DNA of 64,000 nucleotides from an uncultured Collinsella sp. (GTDB taxonomy: Bacteria; Actinomycetota; Coriobacteriia; Coriobacteriales; Coriobacteriaceae). The translations under genes were made by a program, and so were the position numbers. The notes under the pieces were generated by a model that saw only the letters and a program-made list of their open reading frames with translations, had not been told where the DNA came from and made no database searches. The DNA lies in NCBI GenBank assembly GCA_934655755.1, contig CAKUHA010000002.1, positions 62,001 to 126,000 of the forward strand, read 5' to 3'. Below, one piece after another: positions 62,959 through 64,000 of the stretch (the stretch's first letter is position 1; every line of letters begins with the position of its first letter).

Positions 62959-63993
62959 TTAACGGGCGACGCGGGTGCCACCGTCGGCAGCGTTTGCCAC
63001 GGCGGCGATCTCGTCGGCGGTCACCAGGTTGGAATCGCCCTTGATGGTGAGCTTGAGAATCGAGGCCGCGATAGCGTAGTTGACGGCGTCCTGCGGGTCG
63101 AAGTCGTTGATGAGGGCATGGACGAGGCCGGCGTTGAAAGCGTCGCCGGCGGCAACGCCCTCGAGCACGTGCACGTCGTGAGCAGGGGAGAACCAGTGCT
63201 CGCCGCTCTCGGCGTCATAGAGCATGCCCATCCAGATGGAGCGTTCGACGCAGGAGATGTTGCGGACGACCGAGGCGACCTTCTTGCAGCCGTACTCGGC
63301 GCAGATCTGACGGGCCATCTCGACGTAGGTGTCGCGCTCCTCGATGCCGTGGGCAAGGGAGCCGGAGACGCAGGTCATCCCGAGGCCGGCAGGTGCGTCC
63401 TCGTCGTTGGCGATGCAGATGTCGACGAGCGGCAGGAGCTCCTTCATGGTTGCCTGCGACTTCTCGGGCGACCACATCTTGCCGCGGTAGTTAACGTCGC
63501 ACACGGTGGTGATGCCCTTGGCGCGGCAAGCGGTGAGGGCATCCTTGCAGGCAGCGGCCATCTCGTCGGAGACAGCGGGCGTCACGCCAGAGAAGTAGAA
63601 GACGTCGATGCCCTTGAGGATCTCGTCCCAGTCAAAGACGTCGCGCTTGGCCATGTTGATGGCCGAGTACTTGCGGTCGTAGACGCAGCCGTTGCCGCGC
63701 TGCGAGGCGCCGACCTCAAACACGTAGGAGCCAAGACGGTCGCCCTGACGCACGACGCGCGTGGTGTCGACGTCGTAGACCTTCAGCGAGCGCAGAGCGC
63801 ACTCGCCCAGGCGGTTGGCCGGAACGACGGAAACGTAAGCGGCCTTATCGCCCTGGTAGGACAGGGAAAGCGCGGTGTTGGCCTCGGCGCCGCCGTAGCG
63901 GACGTCGAACTCGGTGGCCTGCTCAATACGCAGGTGATCTTTGGGCGAGAGCCTCATCATGATCTCGCCGAAGGTAAGAACCGTTTTACCCAT
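62959..63993 (-). CDS. kdgK: 2-dehydro-3-deoxygluconokinase
   Basis: 344-residue PfkB-family sugar kinase phosphorylating KDG to KDPG. N-terminal GGAEANTALSLSYQGD is the substrate-side PfkB signature; the catalytic loop is GVAAGDAFNAGLVHALI with the base Asp. FYFSGVTPAVSDEM is typical of KDG kinases. The start codon at 63993 lies seven bases inside the window edge, so upstream control is not visible. It supplies Eda, encoded next. Confidence 0.93.
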   Translation of the reverse strand: MGKTVLTFGEIMMRLSPKDHLRIEQATEFDVRYGGAEANTALSLSYQGDKAAYVSVVPANRLGECALRSLKVYDVDTTRVVRQGDRLGSYVFEVGASQRGNGCVYDRKYSAINMAKRDVFDWDEILKGIDVFYFSGVTPAVSDEMAAACKDALTACRAKGITTVCDVNYRGKMWSPEKSQATMKELLPLVDICIANDEDAPAGLGMTCVSGSLAHGIEERDTYVEMARQICAEYGCKKVASVVRNISCVERSIWMGMLYDAESGEHWFSPAHDVHVLEGVAAGDAFNAGLVHALINDFDPQDAVNYAIAASILKLTIKGDSNLVTADEIAAVANAADGGTRVAR

Positions 63994-64000
63994 GGTCGCG

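Overview
The window looks like a chromosomal segment of a gut coriobacterium, most likely Collinsella (C. aerofaciens group). This is inference from GC-rich coding with strong C/G third positions, Gram-positive style ribosome binding sites, and the gene content: tandem YhgE/Pip proteins, nickel-pincer lactate racemase genes, FeoA-FeoA-FeoB with a Cys-rich partner, and pectin and beta-galactoside utilisation. No rRNA, tRNA, CRISPR array, prophage or transposase gene was found.

Layout. 1-24.7 kb is mostly housekeeping: a GNAT acetyltransferase, htpG, two large YhgE/Pip membrane proteins, a DMT exporter, an M20 amidohydrolase with an MFS carrier, hisS, ppc, a lactate racemase block (larA and an aquaporin on +; larB, larC and a TetR regulator on -), serB and aspS. 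24.9-29.8 kb is a beta-galactosidase locus laid out like ebgR-ebgA-ebgC, with three LacI-type operators in its promoter. 29.9-35.7 kb holds an amino-acid permease, an unusual HPr and a ferrous-iron uptake operon. 35.8-50.9 kb is the centre of interest: a LacI regulator, uxaC-uxaB-uxaA, a GPH-type transporter, a GH28 polygalacturonase, a pectin methylesterase fused to an alpha/beta hydrolase, an SGNH esterase, a GH105 hydrolase and a TIM-barrel isomerase. None of the hydrolases has a signal peptide, so the cell probably imports oligogalacturonides and finishes them in the cytoplasm. 51-54.4 kb has two iron-sulfur flavoprotein reductases. 54.5-55.3 kb is a toxin-antitoxin cassette (RelB-type ribbon-helix-helix fused to an MNT nucleotidyltransferase, plus a HEPN toxin) between 35-bp direct repeats. 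55.4-64 kb completes uronate catabolism on the - strand (RpiB-type isomerase, KduD/DhuD dehydrogenase, Eda, KdgK), interleaved with an AlbA_2/Schlafen regulator, a YczE-like membrane protein, a HIT protein and a GntR regulator.

How it works together. Galacturonate goes through UxaC, UxaB and UxaA to 2-keto-3-deoxygluconate (KDG). Unsaturated uronate released by GH105 would go through the RpiB-type isomerase and the SDR to the same KDG. KdgK and Eda then give pyruvate and glyceraldehyde-3-phosphate. A palindrome around TGAACGTTCA recurs in front of uxaC, the transporter, GH105, kduD and the YczE/HIT region. In three of these promoters it occurs as a pair with centres 38-41 bp apart flanking the -10, which defines a local uronate regulon probably governed by the LacI protein at 35.8 kb.

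The non-coding parts are rich in structure: two copies of a covarying RNA-like leader (upstream of eda and of the YczE-like gene), five copies of a palindromic intergenic repeat, two 200-210 bp elements with about 32-36 bp terminal inverted repeats, two 125-bp palindromes sharing an internal loop, and a four-site operator array before the AlbA_2 gene. These are the parts most likely to be undescribed.
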